DNA of 64,000 nt from Paralvinella palmiformis (taxonomy: Eukaryota; Annelida; Polychaeta; Terebellida; Alvinellidae). The stretch spans positions 31,001 to 95,000 of the forward strand of contig JAODUP010001144.1 in assembly GCA_025642065.1 (NCBI GenBank), read 5' to 3'. The position numbers and the translations under genes were made by a program. The notes beneath the pieces are model-generated. The model searched no databases. It saw only the letters and a list, made by a program, of their open reading frames with translations, and had not been told where the DNA came from. Shown in pieces: positions 29,340 through 41,599 of this stretch (position 1 is its first letter; each line of letters begins with the position of its first letter).

Positions 29340-29590
29340 ACACAAGGGTCTTAAAGCAAAAAGTCTCCCGCTCAGGAATAAAAAAAATGTATCTCAGCGG
29401 TGGCATTGGACACAGCCGCGCGGTTGGTGGTTTTAATAACAAGTTTAGTATAAAACACCTTGGTTGTATGTGGGAATAGAATTATCTTTCCCAGGTCCAG
29501 TTATGTCCAGTTTGTACTATGACATTCAAGATTAGCTCTAATCTGCTTGTCATAAATAACATTTTAAAAATAAATAGTTAGAATAGCATA
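29340..29590 (+). repeat. Repeat family H2, copy 2
   Basis: This is the second H2 copy (see 28790). The words preceding it, TTTTGATTTT and a GG...ACTGG/GGGTC context near 29320-29350, also resemble those preceding H1 copy 2 near 29915-29940. H1 and H2 may thus be parts of one longer unit repeated in a local array. Confidence 0.8.
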
Positions 29591-29951
29591 AATTATGTCG
29601 GTTTAAAATATTCAAAGACCGAACTATATAATACGGTCGCCCGCGTAGATGTCAGTCTTTTAATAACAATTAAGCTAAATAGTTTTAATAGCAGTCGCTT
29701 CGTGACGCCTGCCCGTTGTAAAAACTGATCTTTGATGACGGTAACAATTGGGTTATATAGTTTATATAGTATTGCTTTGAAGAAAGATACAACAATTGAA
29801 ACGTAGCTATAAATAGGGCTGCTTAGATAATTAAGCTAAACATTCTCACTACTGCCGTGATCTGACTTGGGTGTTCTAATCCCAAACTCCACGGCTGTAG
29901 GTGATTCGTATTTTGATTTTGCTTGGCGGCTTAGGGACTGGTGAAACATTA
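29591..29951. other. Linker within the H cluster, no gene
   Basis: No coding motif was recognised. The minus-strand frame running from the CA array through H1 to 29836 is open but starts within microsatellite translation and matches no family I know. Confidence 0.5.
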
Positions 29952-30058
29952 CACATGTCTCAGCAAGAAAAGTCGCCACTCTGGATTCAGTCCCTTGAAG
30001 AAACGTCCAGAGTTTGAATTCACGGTTCGAGATTCTCTGTGCCTTATTATACACAGCT

Positions 30059-30062
<4 letters not shown>
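29952..30062 (+). repeat. Repeat family H1, copy 2
   Basis: This is the partner of 28380-28490, about 1.57 kb downstream, in the same orientation. It is followed at once by (CA)n (30062-30109) and then a decayed CA-rich tract to about 30200. Confidence 0.9.
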
Positions 30063-30111
<49 letters not shown>

Positions 30112-30200
30112 ACATACGCATACACCCTCTCGCACACGTACACAGACACACACACACCCACAAAACACTCACACACTTCGCGTACACACACATACACATA
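30062..30200. repeat. (CA)n microsatellite, decaying at its 3' side
   Basis: About 48 bp are pure CA and then an imperfect CA/CG-rich tract follows. Compared with the longer array after H1 copy 1, this one is more interrupted. Confidence 0.95.
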
Positions 30201-30239
30201 TTGCATAATCACATTTAGCTTGATATAAACGCTTCTTAT

Positions 30240-30800
30240 GACTTCTAACAGACAAATACCACAAACCGTTAATAGTACAATAACTAACATCGCAACAAAA
30301 CAACAACAAAAACACGGTACTACTCTACATCGATAATATACAACAATAATATCAAAGATTAAAGCCGAAATGACAATTATGTTATTTGGCTGGCCACTTC
30401 GAATGAAGGAGACGCATATGGTCTGACTTTTACTGCGGCACCACGGGGACTAATTCTATAAGACCCGAGACACCTTTATAACCATAAAAGTATTAAACGG
30501 CAATAATTTTATAGCTCTTGATAACGATGTTTCTGTACAGCATTCTTTATCTATAAACAACTCTGGTTGATTGAGCACCAACATAAGGTTATCTACCTCA
30601 AATGTGAATACCAACGCACACACGTACACCCGCAGATATATATAGGGACACGCACACTCAGACGAAGATTCACATACACTATAACTCTTATGCGAAAACA
30701 AAACTTCAACAAAAATGTGTCAACGTATTTAATAACATGAAAAATAATAATTATTGCTTTTCTGCTGTCTTGCAGATTTCTACTGTTACAGTTTCATCAA
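30240..30800 (+). repeat. Possible repeat family D, copy 1 (weak)
   Basis: The words CATCGCAACAAAACAACAAC (about 30289) and ACTTTTACTGC-type text near 30425 loosely follow the order seen at 37550-37720. A partner for ACTGTTACAGTTTCATCAACTGAA near 30783 may lie at about 38050. The similarity is patchy and I rate it low. Confidence 0.3.
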
Positions 30801-31364
30801 CTGAAGCAATTAATCATATAGCAGGTTATGTTCTTAATCATTGCTGTTAGGTATTCCATTCAGTTTCATATAACAATATACCAACGTTGTAACCGTGTTA
30901 TTTTTATCAATGTGGTCTCAAAGTTAGAATTCCGTTCAGCAAAACAGGTTGTTTAATCATCGTTCCAGACAAAAATATATATTTTGTATTGCCATAGTAC
31001 GAAAACAGAGCAAAGGCTCGCCATACAAAATCTGTAACTATATTAAAAATGAACTTTGACGTTAATTGCTGTAGGTAGGCAACATTTTGACAAATACACA
31101 TAAGAATGATCTATTATTTTAAATCCCATTTCACATTTACCTTCTCATATATATGACAGTTTTCTTTTGTGATTCTAATAAAATTATAATTATGTTATAA
31201 CATCAATGATCTTGAAGCTTGTTAATTCAACAAAACTGACTGAGATGCCGGAAAGTGTGTATTGAAGTTAGCTACTTGTAATATATGAATAGTTTGCATG
31301 TTTACTTATTTCTGTCTTGATAAGCATTACAAATATGCAAACAAATGCTATTAAAAAGCCTTAT

Positions 31365-31683
31365 TTGTCGAGCCATGATGGCGAAGTTTGTTAGAGCGAA
31401 TGATTTGTAGCCGAATGGTCCCGGATTCGAGGTTCCAGGAGATGCAATGCTGTCATGTGGGGATTGCTTCAGTCATCCATAACAACGAGTACCGGACAAC
31501 ATGTGATGGATATGTGTTTGAATAACCCGTTGTGTCGTTAACGACAGCTTACGTTATATGCTTCCTAGGAAGTTGAGATATGGATTGGATTAGAACAGGT
31601 CTGAGTCAGGGATAATAATACTGTAAAGCGCCTTGGATTAGCTATCTAGCTGGATAAGGCGCTATATAAATATCTCGTATCGG
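31365..31683 (+). mobile_element. tRNA-derived SINE
   Basis: The head has pol III promoter-like boxes. An A-box-like TGGCGAAGTTTGTTAGAGCG (about 31379-31398) is followed by a B-box-like GGATTCGAGGTTCC (31423-31436) at tRNA spacing. A body of about 180 bp follows. The 3' end reads CTGTAAAGCGCCTTGGATTA (31621-31640) and then GGCGCTATATAAATATC (31658-31674), the tail class typical of SINEs mobilised by L2/CR1-type LINEs. The LINE at 33.7-34.7 kb ends in a very similar GGCGCTATATAACTG. At about 320 bp it looks close to full length. I cannot tell by eye which central domain (for example V, Ceph or Deu type) the body belongs to. Confidence 0.85.
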
Positions 31684-32049
31684 CATGGATGAATGGTTTC
31701 TATTTTAAACGTATGTGCCATGGTATCGATTAGTAATATATTTAAAATATCACTTTTGATGGATTTGTAAATGGAATCGGGTAGTGGTTAACGATTACTA
31801 TCTTCATCCCTTCTTGGTGAAGATGCAATCATTGAGTGATACGTCTTAATTATTTTTAAATATGTATTTCACACTCAAATGAAACGGCAATGGTAAGGAT
31901 GTATTGTTGATACCTTACAGCCATTAACTAGTTCAGCTTCAACCTACATCATATGTGTCCTTTTATCATTGAGCTGAGTTAAGTTAAGTTTATTCAAAAT
32001 TCATGTATATAAAAATACAACATATAGAATACAGTATTGTAACATTAGG

Positions 32050-32590
32050 GCACATGAGAAATTCAGAGGATAACACAAAAAGTCAAAAAGACTTATTTTC
32101 ATTGTAGTCCTAACTTTATTTACAGATGTTCACGTTATTATCCTGATATGTTAGTAAACGCTTGCAAGTGAAGAACTATGTATTCGAAGCAATGAAAAGC
32201 ATCACAATACCTAGCTTAGGCCCAACATACACACACAACGCGGTTAACAAACGATATGGTCTAAGTCAGTGTGCATGGGCGCTCCCTTGCGACAGAAAAG
32301 AAAATTATCAACGGGGTAAAGGTCGCGTAGTGATACACACAGGTCATTATATCAACAACAACAAAACGCGATATTAAGCATATACCACGTGTGTTTAAGT
32401 GATTAATGGTGCGATATCGATTGACCATCAATGTGACTCGATATAAGATACGGAATGATCCGGAGAATTTATAAGCAAAATACTTTCTATTAGAGAATCA
32501 GCAATTCAGAAGACGGCAAATGCGTCCCAATCACGACTTTGATACCCTCATATGATTTATCTCTCTATTAGGACTATGGTATATGAGATG
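32050..32590 (+). repeat. Dispersed repeat family E, copy 2
   Basis: This stretch aligns with 55940-56350. Paired words include TTTACAGATGTTCACGTTAT against TTTACAGATGTCCATCTTAT, ACGCTTGCAAG against TCGCTCGCAAG, a CACACAACGCGG / CACAGAACGCAGG pair, and ATTAATGGTGCGATATCGAT against ATTAGTGGTGTAATATCAGT. A TA array follows (32600-32700). No conserved frame was found. Confidence 0.65.
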
Positions 32591-32596
32591 CATCTT

Positions 32597-32702
<106 letters not shown>

Positions 32703-33121
32703 AATATTGATATTCTTATATTGATATTCTTTCATTTATCGTAAGCAAATATTATTAACTAGCTAGCCCTATAATTCAGTTCATACACGAGGAGAGATAG
32801 CGTCTAATTTTTAGTGCTAGCATATACTCCCTTAATTTATCATTATGTCTGTTTGATCTAGTTTAAATTTGCCAAGCCATATTTTATAACAACAAAAGCT
32901 TCCAAATAACAGAAAAAAACGACATTCGTAATCCTTCTATTACGGCGTATTAGTCAACACCTATTAGAGTTGAGTAGGGAATGCCAATTTTCATACTAAC
33001 ATCTATGACCTTGGAATATCCCACACTGACTGAATATTTATCATACCTATAAACATAAAACGGATTATGGGATGTGTCCCAAAACAGTTTATATGGATTC
33101 TCACTTTTGTCAATATCACGT

Positions 33122-33166
<45 letters not shown>

Positions 33167-33300
33167 TATAATAATAATAATAATAATACAACATTTTATA
33201 TAGCGCTCTATATAATTGGATTAAAATTACCCTAAAACGCTTGTAGGAAGTCATATTGACCCTACCTAATGCAGTTAGATACCTTCCATTTTTTAGAGTT
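33122..33300 (-). mobile_element. Minus-strand SINE/LINE 3' tail with (TAA)n
   Basis: On the minus strand the end reads AGAGCGCTATATAAAATG and then runs into a (TTA)n array (plus-strand TAA, 33122-33188). This is the same tail design as the SINE at 31.4 kb and the LINE ending near 34.68 kb (GGCGCTATATAACTG followed by ATT repeats). Only the 3' part is recognisable; upstream text to about 33300 may belong to the same element. Confidence 0.65.
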
Positions 33301-33680
33301 GTGTACGACTTCGGATACATTAAAACACATCATTTCAAAAATCGTATTCAGTGTGTTTGCCAGCGATTGTTAATTCAGTGCCAATGATGGGCATCAGTGT
33401 ACATTTTTAATATTATCAAGAAGTCAAACTCTAGATCAATATTGAGCCAAAAAGGATTTAGACAGATGTACCATACAGATTATTGTGCAATTTTATTTTA
33501 ACCATTAAATGACCAAATGAGTGTTTTATTTCCCTAGTAACCACGTGTAGTTATTTGGTAATTGTTATATAGTTCATTGCGCGGAGTGAATGATCATTTA
33601 TTTTCACCTGATGGGCGTGTTCATTTAATGAGCCTTGGGCCTTAGTCATTCACTGTGCTTCTTTTTATTTGTGTTCCATG
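33300..33680 (+). repeat. Family B-related fragment
   Basis: The words GGCATCAGTGTACATTT, CACGTGTAG and GCCTTGGGCCTTAGT recur in the same order near 620-840 and in part near 3170-3420. The fragment ends where LINE coding text begins. Confidence 0.45.
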
Positions 33681-33684
33681 TTTT

Positions 33685-34690
33685 TGTATACGCCTTGAGC
33701 ACTCGTTTGGAGTAACCGGAAGTGCACTTTCCTGGATTAAATCTTATCTGAGTGACAGATCTCAGTGTGTTGCCATGGGAATGACGACATCAGAAGATAA
33801 ATGCCTGAATTATGGGGTACAACAAGGATCGGTACTTGAACCACGTAAGTACTGTTTGTATTCAAAAGCAATTGGTGTGATATGTAGCCGACATAATTTG
33901 CTCTACCACTGATATGCAGATGATACCCAGGTTTATATGGCGATCATGCCCAAAACAACTTGTTCCGACGTTGCAAAGAAATTGGAAGCTGTTTGACCGA
34001 TATCATTACTTGGATGAGTGCAAACATGCTTAGGTTAAACGAGAAAAGGACAGAGCTCATTATCTTTAACCCAAAACATCAGGTTAGGATGAATGAGGAA
34101 TTACGGCGTCAATTAGGTAATAATACTGTTTCTGTAGCATCGTCAGTGAAGAACTTAGGAGTATATTTTTATACATCCATGACCATGGAGATGCAATTAA
34201 ATGCAATATCCAAGGTCTGTTATTACCAAATTCATATTATTTGTCATATCAGGCGGTACATCACATTGGATGCTTGCAAAACACTGGCACACGCCCTGAT
34301 AACATATCGGCTAGACTACGGCAACGCTCTCCTATATGGTCTTCCAAGCACACTGATGACACGGCTACAGAAAGTAAAGAATTATTCTGCCAGTCTGGGA
34401 CATACGGTAATAGATGTTTCAGAGAGGCTGCTGCAACATTATGGGATAATCTTCCAGTAACCATCAGAAAGTGCAAGACCCTTGATACTCTCAAAAAGAA
34501 GATAAAAATTAATCTTTTTATTTCAGGTTTTCCTATCCGAATATATTATGTATTTGGCTGGAAAGAATTTTAAGGTTGTAAATCTGTTACATCCATATAA
34601 TTATTTATTGTCAAGCACCTTAGAGTAACCTTCTTATAGGTTATATAGGGCGCTATATAACTGTTGTATATTATTATTATTATTATATGG
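33685..34690 (+). mobile_element. L2/CR1-like LINE relic, RT to 3' end
   Basis: The plus-strand frame 33685-33905 reads SFGVTGSALSWIKSYLSDRS and then NYGVQQGSVLEPRKYCLY, the RT block with PQGSVLGP. After one stop, YADDTQVY (about 33913-33937) is the catalytic YADD box. Frame 33960-34380 continues with WMSANMLRLNEKRTELI, SVKNLGVYFYTSMTMEMQ and HALITYRLDYGNALLYGLP. Frame 34241-34573 then carries CFREAAATLWDNLPVTIRK. Between the last two, the LHWLPV-type block seen in the 3.74-5.0 kb copy is missing, so this copy has an internal deletion of perhaps 90 codons as well as a frameshift. It is 5'-truncated at about 33685. The 3' end is GGGCGCTATATAACTG plus ATT repeats. It is non-functional. Confidence 0.92.
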
Positions 34691-34920
34691 ACTTGTTTGT
34701 GTGAGTGCACGCTGTCTGTTTGTATGCGTTTGCCTGAGTGTATGTGTCAGTGTGTGCGTACGTGTTTGTGTATGTATATGTGTATATGTGTGTGTATTAT
34801 TGCGCCTGTTTACACACACAAACACACACACACACATACACACACACCCACATACATACACACACATATATGTGTATATATTTATGTATTTGTATATATA
34901 TATATATATATATATATACA
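34685..34920. repeat. GT-rich, CA-rich and TA tracts
   Basis: A degenerate TG-rich tract (34690-34800) changes to CA-rich (34811-34866) and then TA (about 34890-34918). The TG-then-CA order makes the whole tract partly self-complementary. Frames over it on both strands are artefacts. Confidence 0.9.
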
Positions 34921-35047
34921 AACCCGTATCATTTAGGAACCACATACTCATGTATTCAAACAAAGATAGCGACAATTTAAAAACAAAATGATAGATTGTC
35001 AACTAAACTACAAAGAAAAAACAAAATTGATCAGGATATACAAAGAA

Positions 35048-35048
<1 letters not shown>

Positions 35049-35134
<86 letters not shown>
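35049..35134. repeat. (TA)n microsatellite
   Basis: This TA array of about 86 bp is followed by a GATA-type run (to about 35200). Confidence 0.97.
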
Positions 35135-35140
<6 letters not shown>

Positions 35141-35349
35141 GCGAGATAGAGATATATAGAGATAGACAGATAGGTTGAAATCAATATAGTTAGATAGATT
35201 GTTAAAAAAACCTTAAAAACTTTCCAGAGCTCATACAAAGAATGGATTTTACTATTATTTGCAATTTATTTAAGACGAAGCTTAATAAATATATCTCAGT
35301 AAATTACGATAATGAACTAGACTGTACTATTTTATTAATTTCTGTTACA

Positions 35350-36930
35350 AGTGGGTCCGTTTTCCTTGATGAATACAACATGGTAGTTAGTTGATTTGGC
35401 TTAATATGTAAGAAAATTACTCCCCAAAGAATCCGTGTATTGGCAGATTTTCAATGGAGACCTTGAGTTCCCTCGCCGCGAAGGATTATTATGCAGCGAT
35501 GTCTCTGACCAAACTAATACCTTGCGGAGTCTGACTGGAATAAACTTTACATATTTATCGTCTCCGTGTTGACAGCTACCTTACATGGGAAGTAAGACTA
35601 CTATCGGTAAGGTTAATACAATAGCCTCGTCTGTCAAAATATTACATCCAGAGATGTCCATAAAACTGATACGCACTACAGCAATATTATCCTGGAAACA
35701 TGACGTACACAATATCCTTGTTGACAACGACCTGCCGTGTTAAATATAACTGATATTAGTGAATCCGGTTTTGATACTACCACAATTATTTTGTTTTGAA
35801 ACAATATGTTTTCTTGTCAGCATGTTGATGTGTTTGTTTATATGACATATCGTATATCAGTAAGAAACGAGTTCCTTGTGATATTAGACAGTTATATAGA
35901 AGATTGAGAAAACCAATCACCTACTGGACTACTTAAAAGTATGTTTTGATAATTACTTTTTTACCACTTTATCAAATCAATCTATTATCTGCCCTTTTCT
36001 TTATTACTGACATGTTGATATATTTACTGATGGTTTGGGTCTGAGCAGTAGACGTCGGTTTTGAGATGACATGTAAGTTTAATATCTATCATATTATAAT
36101 AAGCTTACCCTGATTTATGACGTGAACTAGTCATCATTGATGATCGCATTCAGCTTTAAACTTATTTGTCATAATTCTTCTCTATAAATATAATTTATTT
36201 TGGGTTGATGATTAATTTATATGTTGTAGTATTTGCAGAAACAATCAAAGACATATATTGTTATATAGTTTTTACAGAATAATTTCTATAAGTCGCACGA
36301 TAGGAAATTTAAATTAATTAGGACTTATAATTTAATAAGCCGTAAATAGAAGTTTGGATAATGCGAATTCAAGTAGTAATAATACACCCAAGTATTAAAT
36401 AGGAGGCTTCTTGAAAAGATACAGAATACATAAATCACAGGCAATCCAATATCATCTTCCCATTTATTTTCTTCCAAGTAAATTAGACTTAATTGGACTT
36501 CATATAAACACAGATATATAACTTTCGTAATGACCTTGCTCGTCCTCTAGAGACTCTTCTGAAGGAGAAGAAATAGCAAATCGGTAAATAGATTGGCGCA
36601 AGCAGAGAGAGTGGGGATTAATTTATTTTGACAAATGATGCCCATTGGCTGCAGGTGGTTCTTCCCGGCTTCTATAATTCAAGGTTTTGTCTGTCTTAAT
36701 TTCATTGGAAGATACGTATTCAGCATACCATCAGTTGGGCTGACTCCTCAAGGACCAAATGCGTTGTAGAACTGTCACAGCGTTGAACGCTGTTAAATCC
36801 GGAACGCATTCAACAATATCAGCGATAAACCTGACAAATCAGACTGATAAATGAATACAAGGGGATATGTTAAGTTGATTAGACCTTAATGAAGGTCACC
36901 AACATACTGTTACAGATTATTGCAGAAAAA
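35350..36930 (+). repeat. Dispersed repeat family A, copy 2 (longest)
   Basis: This copy aligns along most of its length with 54240-55450, including the middle that copy 1 lacks. Examples are TATCCTGGAA, TTGTTGASAACGACC, CAGCATGTTGATGTGTTT and ACCTACTGGAC against GCCTGCTGGAC. The conserved 3' block reads CTTCTATAATTCAAGG, GTTTTGTCTGTC, ACAGCGTTGAACGCTGTTAA, GACAAATCAGACTGATAAAT and AGGTCACCAACA. No frame is conserved and no terminal inverted repeats were noticed. The long internal segment 35950-36600 is AT-rich and unexplained. Confidence 0.78.
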
Positions 36931-37500
36931 GTAAGCTATTTGATGACCAGCAATTTGTTTTATAGATGATAGCTTCAATTTACTTTATTTCGATTAAATA
37001 TTTCATTAACTTCACGCAGTCTTTACAGATTATATAAATAAATAGGATTACTCTGATAGGCATAGTAAATATAAAGGATAATTCATTACACCATAAAGGG
37101 ATATCTTATTTCAAGACATGATTGATACTATTCATGAAATGGCAGACAAAACGTAATATACTTATATAGTATACAATCTGGCAACAACACGAAGGTGGTC
37201 TCATTTCTTAGGTTTACACGCACTCACACACACGCACACAAACCCACTCATTCACACAATCACATATATACAAACACATAGATCCAAACATGTACGCATG
37301 CACACACCTGCTTACAAACCTAAGCATGCACTGCTTTATTTGTTACTAATGCCTATAATAATATCCTACTAATGTATCTTATATATTAAGGTAGCAAAAT
37401 GGTAATTATGACATCAAGCTATAATGTACACATAATACAAGCCTAATATTCTTTTGTGTTCCAGTTTGAAACTAAAGCTAATGAACATAAAATAAAATAA
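36930..37500. other. No identifiable gene
   Basis: AT-rich; a CA-rich patch lies at about 37215-37310. Confidence 0.55.
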
Positions 37501-37519
37501 ATACACATTAGTATTATCA

Positions 37520-37990
37520 TCAGCACTACCACATCAAACCAAACTAATAACGATACATCGCAACAACGACTATACACAAAAATAATTCCTGATGTATTGA
37601 GTTGATCAGTAAGAGAAAACAGTCTTTAGATGGAAACTTGTATCTGAGTAACCATTAGTGACAATACTATCGGGTCATGTTATGCTATGTGAAGACACAA
37701 TGAATGGACTTTTACTGTCTATTTTGTGTTCGGCTAGAAAACAATGTACACATCTTTGATTTGGCAAACAACTGTCTATCGATTTTCGTCCCATATATGA
37801 TCCCATAAGAGGAAGGTTAAGAGGGTACACTTTATGTTTACATTCCCTCAGCTTTCTGCTACAAGACTGAACACGTCTTTGTAACCATACGTGTATTGAT
37901 CGACAACAATGGTTTGGCTTTACATGTCGATGAGTCTTCTTGTAAGCACGTACACTCAAAGGAATTGAGAATGACAGCAAATTTAAACAT
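37520..37990 (+). repeat. Repeat family D, copy 2
   Basis: This stretch aligns with 41640-41980. Paired words include AGTCTTTAGATGGAAACTTG against AGTCTTTAGAGGGACACGTA, AACCATTAGTGACAATACTA against AACCATTAGGGACAATGTTA, ATCGATTTTC, GAAAACAAYGT, and ACATTCYYTCAGCTWYCT. The 101-residue minus-strand frame at 37675-37980 falls inside it, is not open in the other copy, and has no recognisable motif, so I reject it as a gene. Confidence 0.6.
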
Positions 37991-38836
37991 ATTTACCAGC
38001 ACGGAAAAAATAGGTCTTATTTTGGTATTATTTCGCTGAATATGATAGTTGCAGTAACAGTAACTGAATCAATGAAACCATGTGGCAGGGTTTTCAGGCG
38101 TATCAGTTAACACAGGTGATGGCAAAGTTCCTTTTTTTTGTATTCCATTATTTTCATATGTATGTATGCGATAGTTGTAAAAGTGTTAATATTTCATAAT
38201 GGTTGTATCCTTTCCTGTAATTAATCAATTGAGTGACATCTGATGCTTAACCAGCCTTCCACTTCAAAATATTTGAACTATTTGAGCTCATTCAATAATA
38301 TATCCTAAAATGTTCCCGTGAACTCATGCTACAAGATTGAAAAGTACCGTTAAATAAATATATATATAATATGGCTAGCTGATAGGTAGTTATGGTGCGA
38401 TCGTTCTTTGCTGATGCAGATAATTTGTATACCAAACATACGTAATCTCTTGGTAAAATATGTGTTTAAGCTTTGTCCCGAATAAAACTGTAATTATCAG
38501 AAATATCAATATCAAATATATGCCATAGAAAATATGTTATCAGTATTTACAGTTGTCTAAGTTTTTACTGTAGTAATATTAGTGATGAAGAAATATGTAT
38601 GTGCAGCTTTCCAAAACATAGCAATGTTCTAGCTCAGATATAACACACCCATAACACACGCGCCATACAATAATGTTTAACTGTGGATGCCTTGGTAATA
38701 CACCCTGGTCATTGTATCAAAAAACAAAGCTAGATGATGAGCATATGAAACGTGTATTTGAAATATTACTTATGGTATATTAATTAACCAAACCTTATAT
38801 GTGTGTGTGTGTGTGTGTGAGAGTGTGTGTATGTGT

Positions 38837-38934
<98 letters not shown>

Positions 38935-39345
38935 TGTGTGTCTGTCTGTCTCTATGTGTGTGCGTGTATGTGCGTGTGCGTGCGTGTGTGCGTGCCTGCG
39001 TGCGCAGTTGGAAAGATTCTAAATAATTTAAATTCTCTACAGATTAACATCTATGTAAAAGCAATTAAGCAAAAATAATAATATAAATATATATTAACGA
39101 AAATAACTACAGGCAACGATATCCAGGTTTTGGCCTTTAAAATATATATTTAAATATTTGCTTAGTTAAGAAGTTAGACTCAATATATGTTTTTGATATA
39201 GGAGAAGGTTTGTATCACGAAAACAAAAACATTAAATGGATCAGTGTATATGTATCAACCTCTGTTTTCCGCAATAACTTGTTTTCAAGTGTTTCGATTA
39301 TATTTCAGATGGTCTTATTGACGTCCTCTATTACAATTAGACATG
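37990..39345. other. No identifiable gene; compound GT/TA arrays
   Basis: This is AT-rich sequence with a compound array at 38801-39000: (GT)n, then TA (38840-38890), then GT and TA again (38891-38930), then a degenerate GT/GC tract. Confidence 0.6.
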
Positions 39346-39620
39346 TTCATTGTTTGATATAATTCGCAGGTATATTGAAATACCAAATTTAACATATTAT
39401 ACTGTGAGTGCCGGTACATATGTATGCACCCGTGAACAGACTCTCATCCAAAAGATACGGTGATACAAGTGGTCTCCTCATTTCGCCATGAGGATGGACG
39501 CATTTACTGTCTATCAGATCATATATTATGTTTGAATGGACGTTTGTTGGTCTGTTCTCGACACAAACTTTGGAAATGTCAATGGGTAGAGATCGCTAAC
39601 GGGTAGAGATCGTTTGAGCC
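39345..39620 (+). repeat. Family B-related fragment
   Basis: The opening words CAGGTATATTGAAATA, AACATATTATACTGTGAG and the CGTTTGTTGGTCTGTTCTCG text recall 190-400 and 8600-8760 in order. A short local duplication of GGGTAGAGATCG lies at about 39583-39612. Confidence 0.45.
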
Positions 39621-39959
39621 TGGAGAAGGGCAGATTGCTAAACAAGATTAGACATCCCTTTATGTACTGTTGTACTGTACTGTTGTGAGGAAAACGGTAT
39701 TTTCTAAATGTTTTCTTGTTATTATCAAAAGTTTCTGTCTTTTTTATTAGAGGGATTTAGTGAAGAATCATATATCCGTTATACGGCAATAATAATTAAG
39801 AATTATGTTTCTTACTTTAGAGCGGTCATTCGAAAGAATAAATAATATACATTATTTTATATAAAAGACATGATTTAATGCTCTCGGTCGGTTGTCAAAT
39901 ATATTGAATGAGAGAGAAAAATATGTATTGTTTGAATGTTTCATAATGTAACATCTTAA

Positions 39960-40560
39960 CTACTATCCGGCTGTCTGGCATTTCAGCAACATATCACATA
40001 TCAAGAAAATAGAAAACAACCAGAAGCGTGTTTATGCTATATTATAAAAGATTATTCATCCACGTGTGCAGAATTACAAATCATGGCTTGCAAACCTCTT
40101 CTGTTTGTACATAGAATGAAGCTTATTATGATTGAAATATTTAATGCTATTCATAAATAGGACCTACTTATTTACATGAACTATGTGTTCGAAAGCTATA
40201 CATTCATAATGTCAAAGGTTCATTGAGGGTTACGATGCCTAAATTTAGAACTATGCAGTATGGTAAGCACCCGTTGAGATATAGAGGGGCTCAAATATGG
40301 AATCAGCTAGATGACTGTATTAAACAGCTTATTATTCAAAAGGTATTTAGATGGCGTATAAATAAATGAAAAGGTCCTATTTGCTCTTGTTTTAATTGTA
40401 CGCTATGTTCACTGAACGTAATGTAATAGTATGCTATTCATATTCAATGTATAAATCATGAATCATTCTTCATCATGTTATCCGTTATATGTTATATCCT
40501 GTATTTCATTTGTTTGTTTTACCGAACTGAAATAACATTTTATCTTATCTTATATGTACC
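39960..40560 (+). mobile_element. LINE ORF2 C-terminal relic
   Basis: The plus strand reads HIKKIENNQKRVYAI near 40000 and, in a second frame, CAELQIMACKPLLFVHRMKL near 40065-40125. It then reads SLRVTMPKFRTMQYGKHPLR followed by YRGAQIWNQLDDCIK (40220-40325) and a Cys-containing CSCFNCTLCSLNV end (about 40385-40420). This fits the C-terminus of one non-LTR group: RAxRFV... , PKVRTTxYGxxSxRYxGxKIWNxLP, and a CxCxxC-like finish. Two or more frameshifts and stops are present. The 3' end is an ATTTTATCTTATCTTAT tail near 40530. RT and endonuclease parts are absent. Its signatures differ from the 33.7 kb LINE, so it is another family. Confidence 0.82.
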
Positions 40561-41020
40561 TTATATGTATCCTTTAATGTCGAGTTTAATAAGGGTGTGT
40601 CATCTTTGACTTCGCTTCATTACCTTTGCAAGATGCTCGCCCCATTTGTCCTACCATGTGCATAAAAGTGGCCGTAAAAAATCAGTCATCATGTTATCAA
40701 GTTAAACCTATGTCACCGCAATAAACTTATATTTACGCATATCTTATTCAATCTTTCCGCGAGGATTAGTCATCATATATTAGAGCAGTTGATTGAAGAG
40801 TGTATGTTAATAAAAATGACCTGTCACTAATGTTTACATTTTTCTTTAAAGTTCACCGTCATAAACGTTCTCTATACAATATTATTTGCGGCGTGGTGAT
40901 AGATCAGTGTCAAACCAGTATCCTGTTTCCATTTTGTTTTGAAATATACACTTAATTTGACTTCAACTACGTAATGATACACCTTCTTCCTAATAAGGTT
41001 AGTATTTCTATAGATATGTT
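40560..41020. other. No identifiable gene
   Basis: This is short AT-rich sequence between a LINE end and a family A fragment. The 74-residue minus frame at 40872-41096 overlaps the repeat and is not credible. Confidence 0.5.
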
Positions 41021-41395
41021 TAGCGGAAGAAGAAGAAATATTAATTTGGCAAATATATTGGTGGAAGCAAAGAGAGTGGGGACAATTTATTGACAAATGA
41101 TGGCTATTGGGTGCAGGCGTTTCTTCATTGCTTCAATAATTCAAGGCTTTGTCTGTCGTAATTTCATTGTCTGATACGTAGTAAGCGTATCCCCAGCTGG
41201 ATTGACACTTAAAGGACCAAACATCTAGTAGGATTGTCACAACGTTGAACATTGTTAAATCAGGAAGGAACGAATTCAACAGTATCAAGTATACGACTGA
41301 CAAATGAAACAGATGCATGGGTACAATGGGGACCTGGTAAGTTAATTAGACCTTATTGTAGGTCGCCATCACTATCCTACTGATGTAGTTCGTTT
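41020..41395 (+). repeat. Dispersed repeat family A, 3' block, copy 4
   Basis: This is the conserved 3' block only: GAAGAAGAAATA, GGTGGAAGCAAAGAGAGTGG, TTCAATAATTCAAGGC, TTTGTCTGTCGTAATTTCAT, ACGTTGAACATTGTTAAATC and TGTAGGTCGCCATCAC. It aligns closely with 36560-36920 and 55150-55440. The 5' block is absent. Confidence 0.75.
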
Positions 41396-41465
41396 CAGAG
41401 AAGGTTGATAAGTGTTGCTCAGCAGCAAATTCTATGAATGTTAGCCTCGAGATGTGTTATTACCA

Positions 41466-41484
41466 TCTCTCTCTCTCTTTCTCT

Positions 41485-41552
<68 letters not shown>
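41466..41552. repeat. Compound (CT)n-(TA)n microsatellite
   Basis: CT (41466-41522) is followed at once by TA (41522-41552). The same CT-then-TA order recurs at 46984-47102 and 56812-56882, and in reverse complement at 9169-9467. Confidence 0.96.
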
Positions 41553-41557
<5 letters not shown>

Positions 41558-41599
41558 GTGACCTTTAATTAAAACAACATTATTGGGTAATGAAAACCA

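Noticed and set aside
37675..37980. 101-residue frame in family D copy 2
   Set aside because: It is not preserved in the other D copy and has no motif.
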